From Lachnospiraceae bacterium (GTDB lineage Bacteria; Bacillota; Clostridia; Lachnospirales; Lachnospiraceae): a stretch of DNA of 33,617 nucleotides. The stretch lies in assembly GCA_017483735.1 (NCBI GenBank), contig JAFUVF010000025.1, forward strand, positions 1 to 33,617, in the 5' to 3' direction. The notes beneath the pieces are model-generated. The model was not told the origin of the DNA. It ran no database searches and saw only the letters and a list, made by a program, of their open reading frames with translations. The position numbers and the translations under genes are program-made. Positions 1-6,778 of this stretch are shown piece by piece; the first letter of the stretch is position 1; each line of letters starts with the position of its first letter.

Positions 1-1
1 A

Positions 2-121
2 ATCACACTCAACGGTAACAAGTGGGTAGTAGAAAACAAAATCAAAAGCGTTCGTGATGTAGCTGCAAAGGTGGGCTTTGATATTCCTAAGTACCTGCCT
101 GATAAAACGGTATCTACCTAA
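2..121 (+). CDS. C-terminal end of an unidentified protein (5' part outside window)
   Basis: An open frame runs in from the left edge and stops with TAA after 39 codons. The visible tail is lysine- and valine-rich and ends in KYLPDKTVST. I do not recognise the family; nothing suggests a membrane segment or a known motif. It is convergent with the minus-strand operon that ends near 390. The reading is supported only by the absence of stops and by reasonable codon use, so it could be an out-of-frame read-through of something else. Confidence 0.45.
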   Translation: MTLNGNKWVVENKIKSVRDVAAKVGFDIPKYLPDKTVST

Positions 122-389
122 ATGGCCTGATAGTTGTGTTATATCAATTTGTGTATCAATTGCTTTTACTTCCATTTACTTTCTAACCATATTATAAAAA
201 TAATATCATTACCTAACTTTTTATTATAGTTTAGCATACCCAATCTGCAATTACAAGGCTACCCTCGCAAGGAAGAGGGAAGATCATTTTTGTATAATAT
301 TTTCCCTCCAAGAATAATCATCAAAAATCCGTCTTCTATATTCTGTTTATGAAACAATCCTCGTACATTATGCATACCCCATCATATCT
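122..389. other. Convergent intergenic spacer, AT-rich, no gene seen
   Basis: This 268-bp gap lies between the end of the plus-strand fragment and the end of the minus-strand operon. It holds an AT-only inverted repeat (atatta / taatat around 190-207) and a weak 5-bp stem (ccctc 262-266 with gaggg 275-279) without a convincing U-tract. I see no tRNA, ORF or strong terminator. It is probably a bidirectional termination region. Confidence 0.4.
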
Positions 390-941
390 TTACGTACCCT
401 TTCGCTCATTCCTCAATTGGAATTCTTTTTTCATTTTCTCAATCTGGGCATCTGTATGAGAAGGGAAAAAGGCCAATGCATCCCAATCATTTCCGGACTG
501 CATATGATTTGATGAGATCATCTGCAATACATTCTGCACAAAGGTGCATACATTATCATAATACAGTCTGGCATTTTTGATATGTATATATATAATCCCC
601 TTTCGAGTCTCCAGATATGCGTTTTTGTAGTTCAGATGCGTTGGCTCATGGTATATGACCTGCCCCCTGTGACCTCCAAAACCTACCCGAAAAGAATCGG
701 ACAGAAATGCGCCTCCAAAGTATTCATAGACCATTTTCTGCACGGCATTGCAGGCTTCCGCCCCTCTTGGATTATAATGCTTATTCGATGAATGAATATG
801 CCAATAATCACTCAAACATCCCTGTGTCAGGGTCAAAGTGTCTTTGTCATTGTATGGATTGCCTTCATCCGGAAGATAGTCCTTCCACCATCCCGGAATC
901 CGTTTGTTTTTGTAATATACATATTTCGGAGTATCATACAT
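390..941 (-). CDS. Unidentified aromatic-rich protein, last gene of the minus-strand unit
   Basis: A protein of about 183 residues, rich in Tyr, Trp and His (for example GWWKDYLPDEGNPYND near the start and HYNPRGAEACNAVQKMVYEYFGG in the middle). No signal peptide or membrane segment is visible and I do not recognise the family. Three in-frame starts are possible (971, 956, 941). I chose 941 because it overlaps the stop of the upstream gene by only 8 bp, as in translational coupling, and has GGGAG 8 nt upstream; the longer form starting at 971 has GGAGGTG about 12 nt upstream and cannot be excluded. It follows the 211-residue protein and the metallophosphoesterase in what looks like one transcript. 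Confidence 0.6.
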   Translation of the reverse strand: MYDTPKYVYYKNKRIPGWWKDYLPDEGNPYNDKDTLTLTQGCLSDYWHIHSSNKHYNPRGAEACNAVQKMVYEYFGGAFLSDSFRVGFGGHRGQVIYHEPTHLNYKNAYLETRKGIIYIHIKNARLYYDNVCTFVQNVLQMISSNHMQSGNDWDALAFFPSHTDAQIEKMKKEFQLRNERKGT

Positions 942-1569
942 AATTTGAACTCCCATCTTCCTCACACCCATTCAGCAGTCGGTTCACCTCCTCCTGGCTT
1001 AACAGCTTGTCATCTATGAATTCGTCCTCGAAATCCAACAAAACTACTGCATAGGCTTCTTCGGCATCAAAATCATCCGGTACAGGGAGATACTCTTCAT
1101 CGCCTACACCGTTTATCCGCTTTCTCTCCCCCGGCTCTATTCTTATGACACCCTTTTTTACCCGGAAATACAGAGGTTTCCCTCCGACATTCTCGACAAA
1201 GACAGGAATTGTAATTCTATCCGTGTCATGTGGAGGATAACCGCATCCGGTATCGGTAATTCCAAGCCTGTATTCCAGAAATATCTCCCCAACAGAATCC
1301 TTCCCCTGTCCATTGATAAGGAACTTTGGAGACATCATTTCTCCATCATAATCTTTAAACGCCTCAAAATAGCACCCGTGGAATCCAAACTCCGCATCTC
1401 TGTATGATGGCTTGAAGGCGGCATAATAGAATAAACACTCCTCCTTATCATCCAATGCGATAAGATAATTGTCCGGCTCAATCTCCGGAACATACTTCCC
1501 GCTGCTTTTAAGGTTGTCAAAATAGTCCTCATGAAATGCTTTTTTGATATGATCTGCTATTTTACCCAT
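934..1569 (-). CDS. Unidentified acidic 211-residue protein
   Basis: A soluble, acidic protein (many Asp and Glu, no signal peptide). The N-terminal part (MGKIADHIKKAF) may be helical; the middle is Gly/Asp-rich with probable beta structure (VFVENVGGKPLYFRVKKGVIRIEPGERKRI). The C-terminus contains LLSQEEVNRLLNG, which resembles the short N-terminal motif of the flagellar switch protein FliM, but nothing else in the protein does. The start is 5 bp downstream of the metallophosphoesterase stop, and the stop overlaps the next gene, so the three are very likely co-translated. The function is not recognised; the context suggests a partner of the phosphoesterase. Confidence 0.65.
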   Translation of the reverse strand: MGKIADHIKKAFHEDYFDNLKSSGKYVPEIEPDNYLIALDDKEECLFYYAAFKPSYRDAEFGFHGCYFEAFKDYDGEMMSPKFLINGQGKDSVGEIFLEYRLGITDTGCGYPPHDTDRITIPVFVENVGGKPLYFRVKKGVIRIEPGERKRINGVGDEEYLPVPDDFDAEEAYAVVLLDFEDEFIDDKLLSQEEVNRLLNGCEEDGSSNYV

Positions 1570-1573
1570 GCTT

Positions 1574-2284
1574 TTACCCTTTCACATATTCTATTGCTGC
1601 ATCTGCAGTATCTATTATGATAAAGGTCTTATTCCCGTAGGGCATCCCGTTTCTGTATGTGGAGAAGGTATCTGTCGATATCAGCTTTCCCACTGCCATA
1701 GGCGCACGCTGGGGTGTATGTCCTACCACCTGATACATATCCTCTGGATAGAGTCTCGTATATTGCAGCTGCGGTCTTGCCCACAGAGGGGAGTCATCCT
1801 CCCAGAGCTGTTCGGGTTCCATTTTTCCGTTTATCATAGCTATGACATAATCAATGTTTTTCTGTCCGAAATTTCTATGGACGAAGCTCTCCGTAAGCCC
1901 TGCGTGGCTGAACAGCACTTTGCCAAATCTGAAAACATAGCCCACATTCTCCGGAGGCAATGCCTTTTCCAGCTTATCAAGTCCTTTAAGCACACTATCT
2001 CTTGCATAGTATGAGTAGCCTGACTGCATAAATCCCCACCTGTAGCTCACATCATGATTCCCGAGGCAGAGGAAGGTATCCTGGTGGTGCCTTATATATT
2101 CCAACGCCGCATCGAAGGTCTCATCATACAGTTCAATATTTCTGTCCTGATTCCAGTCATCCGCCAGATCTCCCAGCATGACAGTCGCATCACATTTCTC
2201 GTAATACATAACGACCGCAGCTTTTCTATATATTTCCGGCTTTAAGTGCACATCCGGTATCACTAATATCCTGCTCATCCTCAA
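1574..2284 (-). CDS. Calcineurin-like metallophosphoesterase
   Basis: A 236-residue protein with all the metal-binding motifs of the calcineurin-like phosphoesterase superfamily in order: D11-x-H13 (IPDVHLKP), G38-D39 (MLGDLADD), G75-N-H-D78 (LGNHD), H127 (SHAGL) and G188-H-T (GHTPQ). It should hydrolyse phosphomono- or diesters with two divalent metals; the substrate cannot be read from sequence, and protein phosphatase, nucleotidase and RNA-end phosphatase activities all occur in the superfamily. The first Met (2284) has AGAGGAG about 8 nt upstream; the third residue is an alternative start. It lies directly downstream of the structured non-coding segment that contains a tRNA-like fold and upstream of two unidentified genes. 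Confidence 0.88.
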   Translation of the reverse strand: MRMSRILVIPDVHLKPEIYRKAAVVMYYEKCDATVMLGDLADDWNQDRNIELYDETFDAALEYIRHHQDTFLCLGNHDVSYRWGFMQSGYSYYARDSVLKGLDKLEKALPPENVGYVFRFGKVLFSHAGLTESFVHRNFGQKNIDYVIAMINGKMEPEQLWEDDSPLWARPQLQYTRLYPEDMYQVVGHTPQRAPMAVGKLISTDTFSTYRNGMPYGNKTFIIIDTADAAIEYVKG

Positions 2285-2304
2285 AGTCTCCTCTGCTATT
2301 AAAA

Positions 2305-2693
2305 ATTGCCTGCCGCACAGCCATGTGGAAATTCCGTGCCAACCGGTTCAGCGCCGCCAACCATACTCATGGATTTCAGCATATTGCTATGCCTGCATCA
2401 AATTTGATGGTTTACCTTCAAAAGTTCAGAATTTCAAAGTTTCAGGTTTCAAGTCTTACAGTTTCTTTTGTTGACCAAAAAAAGTTAAGGTTCGACTGAC
2501 TTAAGGTTATTCAGCCATCCCTCCGGCATTTCATCCGGAAATGGTAGCGGGATTTGAACCCGCATCCGCAAAATCGTATTTTGTTAAAACAAAATATTCT
2601 TTTGTGCCTCTTCCCATTGGGCCATACCATTGAAAATGTAACTTAACCCTGTTACAGGGGAACCGGGTATGGAATTTTCGTGCGACAGGCAAT
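2305..2693 (-). ncRNA. Candidate structured RNA closed by complementary ends, containing a tRNA-like domain
   Basis: This 389-bp gap between the MoxR-like remnant and the metallophosphoesterase has no plausible gene. Its ends are complementary: attgcctgccgcac at 2305-2318 and gtgcgacaggcaat at 2680-2693 pair over 14 positions, with a single G-U wobble when read as minus-strand RNA. A second, weaker block (2327-2348 with 2661-2679) extends the stem. After the distal arm the minus strand reads ATTTTTAATAG, like a terminator tail. Inside are the tRNA-like fold (2540-2631), a CCCTG-loop-CAGGG hairpin (2647-2659), a perfect 14-bp palindrome (2396-2409) and five TTCA words at 7-8 nt spacing (2417-2451). 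It could equally be a small inverted-repeat mobile element at DNA level. Confidence 0.5.
2540..2631 (-). tRNA. tRNA-like sequence with abnormal, elongated anticodon arm (possible tRNA pseudogene or tRNA mimic)
   Basis: Read on the minus strand, a 92-nt sequence folds as a tRNA: acceptor AATGGTA/TACCATT (7 bp), linker TG, D arm GCC-loop-GGC with a GG in the loop, T arm GCGGG-TTCAAAT-CCCGC, and a 5-nt variable region CGGAT. The anticodon stem CAAAA/TTTTG is also present, but instead of a 7-nt loop it encloses 26 nt, which form a further hairpin (TATTTTG/CAAAATA, loop TTTTAA). No 3' CCA is encoded. The D-arm region resembles tRNA-Gln genes. With this arm it should not decode normally; it may be a degraded tRNA, an inserted tRNA, or a purpose-built mimic. 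Confidence is high for the tRNA-like fold, low for any decoding function. Confidence 0.6.
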
Positions 2694-2765
2694 AATTTAC
2701 ATATAATTTCTCTCTATATTTCAATAAATGTGGTTGCGTTGGAAACCTTTATTCTGGTCTCCAGC

Positions 2766-3050
2766 TCAATACTTGCCGCCTCCCTCCAAATCCTTTATCA
2801 CCGGGAGTCCCAAAAGGGAGCTTCTCGTATAATGGGTAACGGAAAAACTGCAAAATCCTATTCCCAGCTCATTCGCCACCTGCTGCACTATCTGCGTCTT
2901 GCCGATACCCGGTGCCCCATACAGGTAAATGGGCATACGGTTGGCGGCTGCAAAGATATTTTTCCCGCTGTCATCCTTCAAAAGATATGCTTTTATCGTA
3001 TTCTGCACCTCTGCTTTTGCTTCTTTAACAGTATATTTGGACTCGCTCAT
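2766..3050 (-). pseudogene. MoxR-like AAA+ ATPase, N-terminal remnant
   Basis: 94 codons from a good start (ATG at 3050, with GGAGG 5 nt upstream) encode the beginning of a MoxR-type AAA+ ATPase: an N-terminal helix (SKYTVKEAKAEVQNTIKAYL), then Walker A (GAPGIGKT) and the following ...SFSVTHYTRSSLLGLPVIKDL. The frame stops just after this, before Walker B, the sensor residues and the lid. Full-length members are about three times longer, so this is a truncated gene. The rest is not found downstream; instead the complementary-ended segment begins about 70 bp after the stop. It lies 10 bp after the SpoVK-like remnant. Confidence 0.75.
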
Positions 3051-3060
3051 ACTAACCTCC

Positions 3061-3549
3061 TTATAATGCCTGCGGCGTTTTGGATACCGCAAAACCAAAC
3101 TCTGCGCCCTTGTCGATATTGGATTTCTCCGCCGTCCTTATGGCGCTCTCCATATCCGCCTTTGTTATCTGTCCTATATCCGCCGGTCTCTTTCCCTGCT
3201 TCATTTCGGTGTAGCTCTTTAGTGCCACTGTCCTTACTAATGCATCACAGAGCTTTCTTGCCTCTCTGGCATTTCCGAATGTCCGGCTGTCCCTGCTCTT
3301 CTTCTCTGCCAGATATTTTACTGCCGAATCAAGCGCATCCTCCGATGCCTCAAAGCCCTTTTCAAGTATCATTGATTTCGTAATCGCCCTGAGTTCCTCC
3401 TCCGAATAGTCCTCAAATTTCACTATCTCGGAAATCCTGGAGGCGAGGCCTTCATCAAGGGCAAGAAAGCCTTCCACCTCGTTCATATACATTGCGAATA
3501 TGACAATGACATCATCCTTATACAGCTCCATACAGCGCATTCGCTGAAA
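3061..3549 (-). pseudogene. SpoVK/CbbX-like AAA+ ATPase, C-terminal remnant
   Basis: This stretch encodes the C-terminal half of an AAA+ ATPase of the SpoVK/CbbX type: the Walker B-proximal strand and sensor region (MELYKDDVIVIFAMYMNEVEGFL), an arginine-finger-like segment (DEGLASRI), then EELRAITKSMILEKGFEAS and the sensor-2 motif FGNAREARKLCDAL. Walker A is missing. The 5' side is joined directly, in another frame, to the DUF2201-like fragment at about 3541-3550, so an internal deletion seems to have fused two neighbouring genes. An ATG at 3540 exists but has no convincing ribosome binding site. Confidence 0.75.
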
Positions 3550-3869
3550 TGACCCAAAATCCCGTGGAGTATTATATGAAGTATGCGTATCTCCAAAAGA
3601 GTCATTATTCCGAATCGCCCTATATCATATTTTTCCTCGTCAGCACTCGGTGCGGAAAAGAACAGATGCTTGCCGTCAGTGGCTATACACAGTCCTATCT
3701 TTTCCTTTACCGGCACAGGCTCCATATAATCCGCTACCGGCGCCAGCGCAGGGTATCTGCGGACTATATTTTTCAGCGCCAAAACTATTCTGTTATTGTA
3801 GTATTTTGTCTTTTCCCCGGGCTTCTTCCGGATGGTAAATTTTTTTCTGTATTGCTCCGGTTCAAACAT
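3483..3869 (-). pseudogene. DUF2201-like metallopeptidase-domain protein, N-terminal remnant
   Basis: The start at 3869 is well supported (GGGAGGTG 6 nt upstream). The first 105 or so codons resemble the N-terminal domain of DUF2201 / VWA-like proteins, including the helix with HIILHGILGH, which matches the putative zinc-binding helix of that family. After HFSE the sequence changes into an out-of-frame reading of the SpoVK-like gene and the frame ends at 3483, so everything after the helix, including any VWA-like domain, is lost. In intact loci of this kind MoxR ATPases and VWA/metallopeptidase proteins act as pairs; here both are broken. Confidence 0.65.
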
Positions 3870-3883
3870 ATTCGCACCTCCCC

Positions 3884-3928
3884 TTATATTTCTTTATCAT
3901 CCGAATGCAGTATATCAAGCTCCCTCAT
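3884..3928 (-). other. Short frame ending just before the DUF2201-like gene (leader or gene tail)
   Basis: ATG at 3928 opens a 14-codon frame (MRELDILHSDDKEI) whose TAA lies just before the Shine-Dalgarno of the DUF2201-like gene. The frame stays open upstream of the ATG for another 16 codons or so, so this could be the C-terminal tail of a lost upstream gene of the same operon rather than a leader peptide. No independent ribosome binding site is clear. Confidence 0.25.
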
Positions 3929-3996
3929 TATCGTTTTTGTGTAAAATTGTATTTCTTGTCCTTGAAAAAAACTGTATATTGCTATATGCTATCCAT

Positions 3997-4644
3997 ATGA
4001 ACAGACGCAGATTCCGTATATTTCCCATAATTATTATTTTGCTGCTTCTCCTTACCGTGACCGGAGGTCTGCTTTTTGTGCTTTTCATCACAAGCCCCAA
4101 GAGACTCATTATTGGCAGATTTTCAAGAGATATTGATATATCTGATGGAATATCCGATGTATCCTCCGACTGGCTTATGAGCGCTGCAATGGGAAAAAGG
4201 GTGGAGCTTTCGGGAATTAAAATTGCGCTGTTTATAACCTTTGACGGAAACGGAAATTACAATATTACCGTGCATGAGGCTTCCTACGAGGATGCCAGGC
4301 AGGATGCCTACACGGCGTTTTCGGACGCCACAAGGGATCTGATAATATCCCGCTTTGAGGCATCCGGAATAAGCGACACCTCCGAGGATGCCGTAGACGA
4401 GAAGGTAAATGAAGTATTGGGTATGTCCCTGCAAAAATATCTTGAGGACTACGGACCCAAGATAATGCCGGAATTATCGGCACTTAAGGAGACTTACGAG
4501 ACCAGTGGCACATACCGCATAGAGAAAAATATGATAATCTTTGATGATGGGAAGGCATCATATTTTCTTGTAAACAATGAGCTTTTGACCATTACCGACG
4601 GAGAGAACAGTGAAGAAACTTATGTATATTTCAGAAATGAATAA
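3997..4644 (+). CDS. Unidentified membrane-anchored protein upstream of dacA-like gene
   Basis: A 215-residue protein starting MNRRRFRIFPIIIILLLLLTV: a basic N-terminus followed by one long hydrophobic segment (about residues 9-30), so a single-pass protein with the remainder outside. The C-terminal part (SGTYRIEKNMIIFDDGKASYFLVNNELLTI) has the small beta-barrel pattern seen in lipocalin-like extracytoplasmic domains of clostridial lipoproteins, but this is a resemblance only. I took ATG 3997 because the frame upstream reads back into the DUF2201-like gene; no strong ribosome binding site is visible, so the start is uncertain. It overlaps the carboxypeptidase gene by 35 bp, implying translational coupling and a shared cell-envelope role. 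Confidence 0.7.
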   Translation: MNRRRFRIFPIIIILLLLLTVTGGLLFVLFITSPKRLIIGRFSRDIDISDGISDVSSDWLMSAAMGKRVELSGIKIALFITFDGNGNYNITVHEASYEDARQDAYTAFSDATRDLIISRFEASGISDTSEDAVDEKVNEVLGMSLQKYLEDYGPKIMPELSALKETYETSGTYRIEKNMIIFDDGKASYFLVNNELLTITDGENSEETYVYFRNE

Positions 4645-6103
4645 AAAAGTCATTGCACTTTTAACTTTATTTTCCGTGCTTGCCTGTCTTTTGAGCCCTT
4701 ATGCAGCCCTGAGCGTAAAGGCGGCAAATACCGGAAAGCACAGGATTATAGAGAACCTAAGCGTCCGTGTGAACAACGGCGATTCAAAGGTTCTAAAGAC
4801 CATTCACTACGATTACGTCAACAACCGCTATGTGTCCTTAAGGGACTTGGCAGCAGCATTAAACAACACCTCTAAGGCTTTTTCCATTGGAATTTCCGGA
4901 ACGGATATAAGCATTACCACCGGCAAAAATTATAATGCTGTGGGCGGAGAGAATGTTCCCTTTGACATACCGGAGGATGATGTGGATTACACCTACAATA
5001 CAAACCAGTTCCGCACCAATCCCATGACAGTGGACGGCAGAACCGTCAAATATATGACATTTCTCGGCAGATACAATACGGGCAGCACGGACTGCTATAT
5101 GAGCATCACAGACATAGCGATGCTTCTCGATACGGATATGTGGATAAAGGAAAATACCCTGTATATCGACACGGAAAGTCCTTTTTTTGTGGATATGGAC
5201 GAGCTGGAGGATATGGGCTTCTACGATGAGGTATATTCCGCCCTTGTGGGGGATGCCACAACCGGCGAAATATACACTTCATATATGGAGGATCTCCCCG
5301 TTCCCCTTGCAAGCACCACAAAGCTTATGAGCTACCTCATATTGATGGATGCCGTGACCGCAGGGGAGATAAGCCTTAATGATACCGTCTATTTCTCAGA
5401 GAACGCCGTGAGGCTGTCAAAAACCGAGGACGGAACTATAGACATCGAAGTGGGAGAAAGCTGCACCCTTTCGGAAATCTTCTATGCAATGCTTCTTCCG
5501 TCCAGCAATGAATGTACTCTTGCCGCCGCCGAGCATCTTGCCGGGAGCGAGGAAAAATTCGTGGAGCGGATGAACGAAAAAGCGGCATCCCTGGGGCTCT
5601 CGGATGCCACTATATTCCATAACTGCCACGGGCTGCCGATTTTCTCGGACAGCATTACCGCCACAAAGCTTCAAAATCATATGTCCGCCAAAGATATGTT
5701 CCTTCTTGTATCCTATATATTGAGCGTATATCCGCAGATAAAGGATATTACCTCCACAAAGGAATACACCATTGCCTCCCTTGATGAGACTGTCAAAAAC
5801 ACCAATCCGCTGCTCTATAATATGCCGGAGGTAGTGGGATTAAAGACCGGCACCACAATAATGGCGGGCTCATGCCTCGTATCTGCTCTGGATATAAGAG
5901 ATGACAACGGAAATCTCCACACCATAGTCGCAATGGAATTCGGCGCCGAGGACACCTCCGTGCGATGTACCTTTTCAGAGGTTCTCCTCCGCTACGGGAA
6001 ACAGGTATTTACGGAAGGAAATTCCGATGCCTCAAATTCCTCGGCTAATGCTTCTATTCCCACCAGTGCGGAAAGTTTGATAAGGATGCTTTTGAATTCC
6101 TAG
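4610..6103 (+). CDS. Secreted D-alanyl-D-alanine carboxypeptidase (peptidase S11)
   Basis: A penicillin-binding-protein-5-type serine carboxypeptidase that trims the terminal D-Ala from peptidoglycan stem peptides outside the cell. The three active-site motifs are present: S235-TTK238, S298-S-N300 and K412-T-G414. A signal peptide precedes them (KKVIALLTLFSVLACLLSP). Between signal and catalytic domain lies a roughly 150-residue region with the VNNRYVSLRDLAAAL pattern of copper-amine-oxidase-N-like domains, common in clostridial surface proteins. I chose the GTG at 4610 because GGAGAG precedes it at proper distance; ATG 4637 would give a shorter signal peptide but has no ribosome binding site. 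It overlaps the upstream gene by 35 bp and its 3' end overlaps the convergent gene at 6054 by 50 bp. Confidence 0.9.
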   Translation: MKKLMYISEMNKKVIALLTLFSVLACLLSPYAALSVKAANTGKHRIIENLSVRVNNGDSKVLKTIHYDYVNNRYVSLRDLAAALNNTSKAFSIGISGTDISITTGKNYNAVGGENVPFDIPEDDVDYTYNTNQFRTNPMTVDGRTVKYMTFLGRYNTGSTDCYMSITDIAMLLDTDMWIKENTLYIDTESPFFVDMDELEDMGFYDEVYSALVGDATTGEIYTSYMEDLPVPLASTTKLMSYLILMDAVTAGEISLNDTVYFSENAVRLSKTEDGTIDIEVGESCTLSEIFYAMLLPSSNECTLAAAEHLAGSEEKFVERMNEKAASLGLSDATIFHNCHGLPIFSDSITATKLQNHMSAKDMFLLVSYILSVYPQIKDITSTKEYTIASLDETVKNTNPLLYNMPEVVGLKTGTTIMAGSCLVSALDIRDDNGNLHTIVAMEFGAEDTSVRCTFSEVLLRYGKQVFTEGNSDASNSSANASIPTSAESLIRMLLNS

Positions 6104-6707
6104 CTTTTTTAAAATCCATATACGTCTTATATGCCTCCGGTTTGAACATTTCCTCAGCCAGCTCCTCCTTTGAATTTTCTGCGTACTGCCCTATATCAAC
6201 TTTTCCTCTGAAACAATATATTCCTTCCTCGCAAAGCTCCCCAAGACATCCGTTTACAAGAATACATTGCTTTACACCGTTCTCGTCCAGACCCCCGTCA
6301 TATTTAAAGCGCATGGTTCCTCCGCTTGTTCCGTTATAGGCATACGGTCTAACGGGATAAGAAGTATTTTCTGATCGGCGTATGCTAAATCTTGACATCT
6401 CCTCACTGCTGTATTTACTGAAGGCCTGTTTCAGCTTAGGATTATCATGCAAGGTATCCTTAATGAAAGGAAAACTCATACTGTCGTCATTATAGTAATT
6501 TCCGCCGTAAAATATTGAATGTGCAAGGATAATCCGGTTTGTGTCGGTAATTATATCTTCAATGATTCCGAATACCAAAAATAATGTTTTCTTAAGCAGC
6601 TGATATAATTCTGCGCCGTTTAGCACAAAATCATCCTCACACCGGTATATTCCCCTGCTGATATGCACAAAGCGCTTGCCTGATACATACTGTTCCTTTG
6701 GAAACAT
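6054..6707 (-). CDS. Unidentified protein, second gene of a two-gene cassette
   Basis: At least 217 residues, soluble, with no signal peptide and no motif I recognise. Notable segments are YPVRPYAYNGTSGGTMRFKYDGG and a Cys-containing stretch ILVNGCLGELCEEGIYCFRG. The start is unresolved: ATG 6707 has no ribosome binding site, and the frame stays open upstream across the stop of the preceding gene (6779) without an ATG, GTG or TTG in between, while AAAGAGG sits at that stop. A non-standard start or a one-base error near 6710-6780 is possible. It follows the membrane coiled-coil gene closely and probably acts with it. The 3' end overlaps the convergent carboxypeptidase gene by 50 bp. Confidence 0.65.
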   Translation of the reverse strand: MFPKEQYVSGKRFVHISRGIYRCEDDFVLNGAELYQLLKKTLFLVFGIIEDIITDTNRIILAHSIFYGGNYYNDDSMSFPFIKDTLHDNPKLKQAFSKYSSEEMSRFSIRRSENTSYPVRPYAYNGTSGGTMRFKYDGGLDENGVKQCILVNGCLGELCEEGIYCFRGKVDIGQYAENSKEELAEEMFKPEAYKTYMDFKKARNSKASLSNFPHWWE

Positions 6708-6778
6708 ACGATCAATAACATTTTTGCTTACATCCTTAAAGTCACATTTATTATATACAATATAAGCACTATACCTCT

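Noticed and set aside
976..1015. FliM-like motif LSQEEVNRLLNG in the 211-residue protein
   Set aside because: Only a dozen residues, at the C-terminus instead of the N-terminus, and no flagellar genes nearby; treated as chance.
2540..2631. Ochre-suppressor tRNA (loop read as TT-TTA-A)
   Set aside because: The inner hairpin has a 6-nt loop and the arm is 19 nt too long, so no anticodon can be assigned; I keep only the tRNA-like fold.
2730..3383. 217-codon plus-strand frame across the AAA+ remnants
   Set aside because: Antisense to the MoxR- and SpoVK-like fragments; composition (Pro/Ser/Leu/Cys) is typical of a shadow frame.
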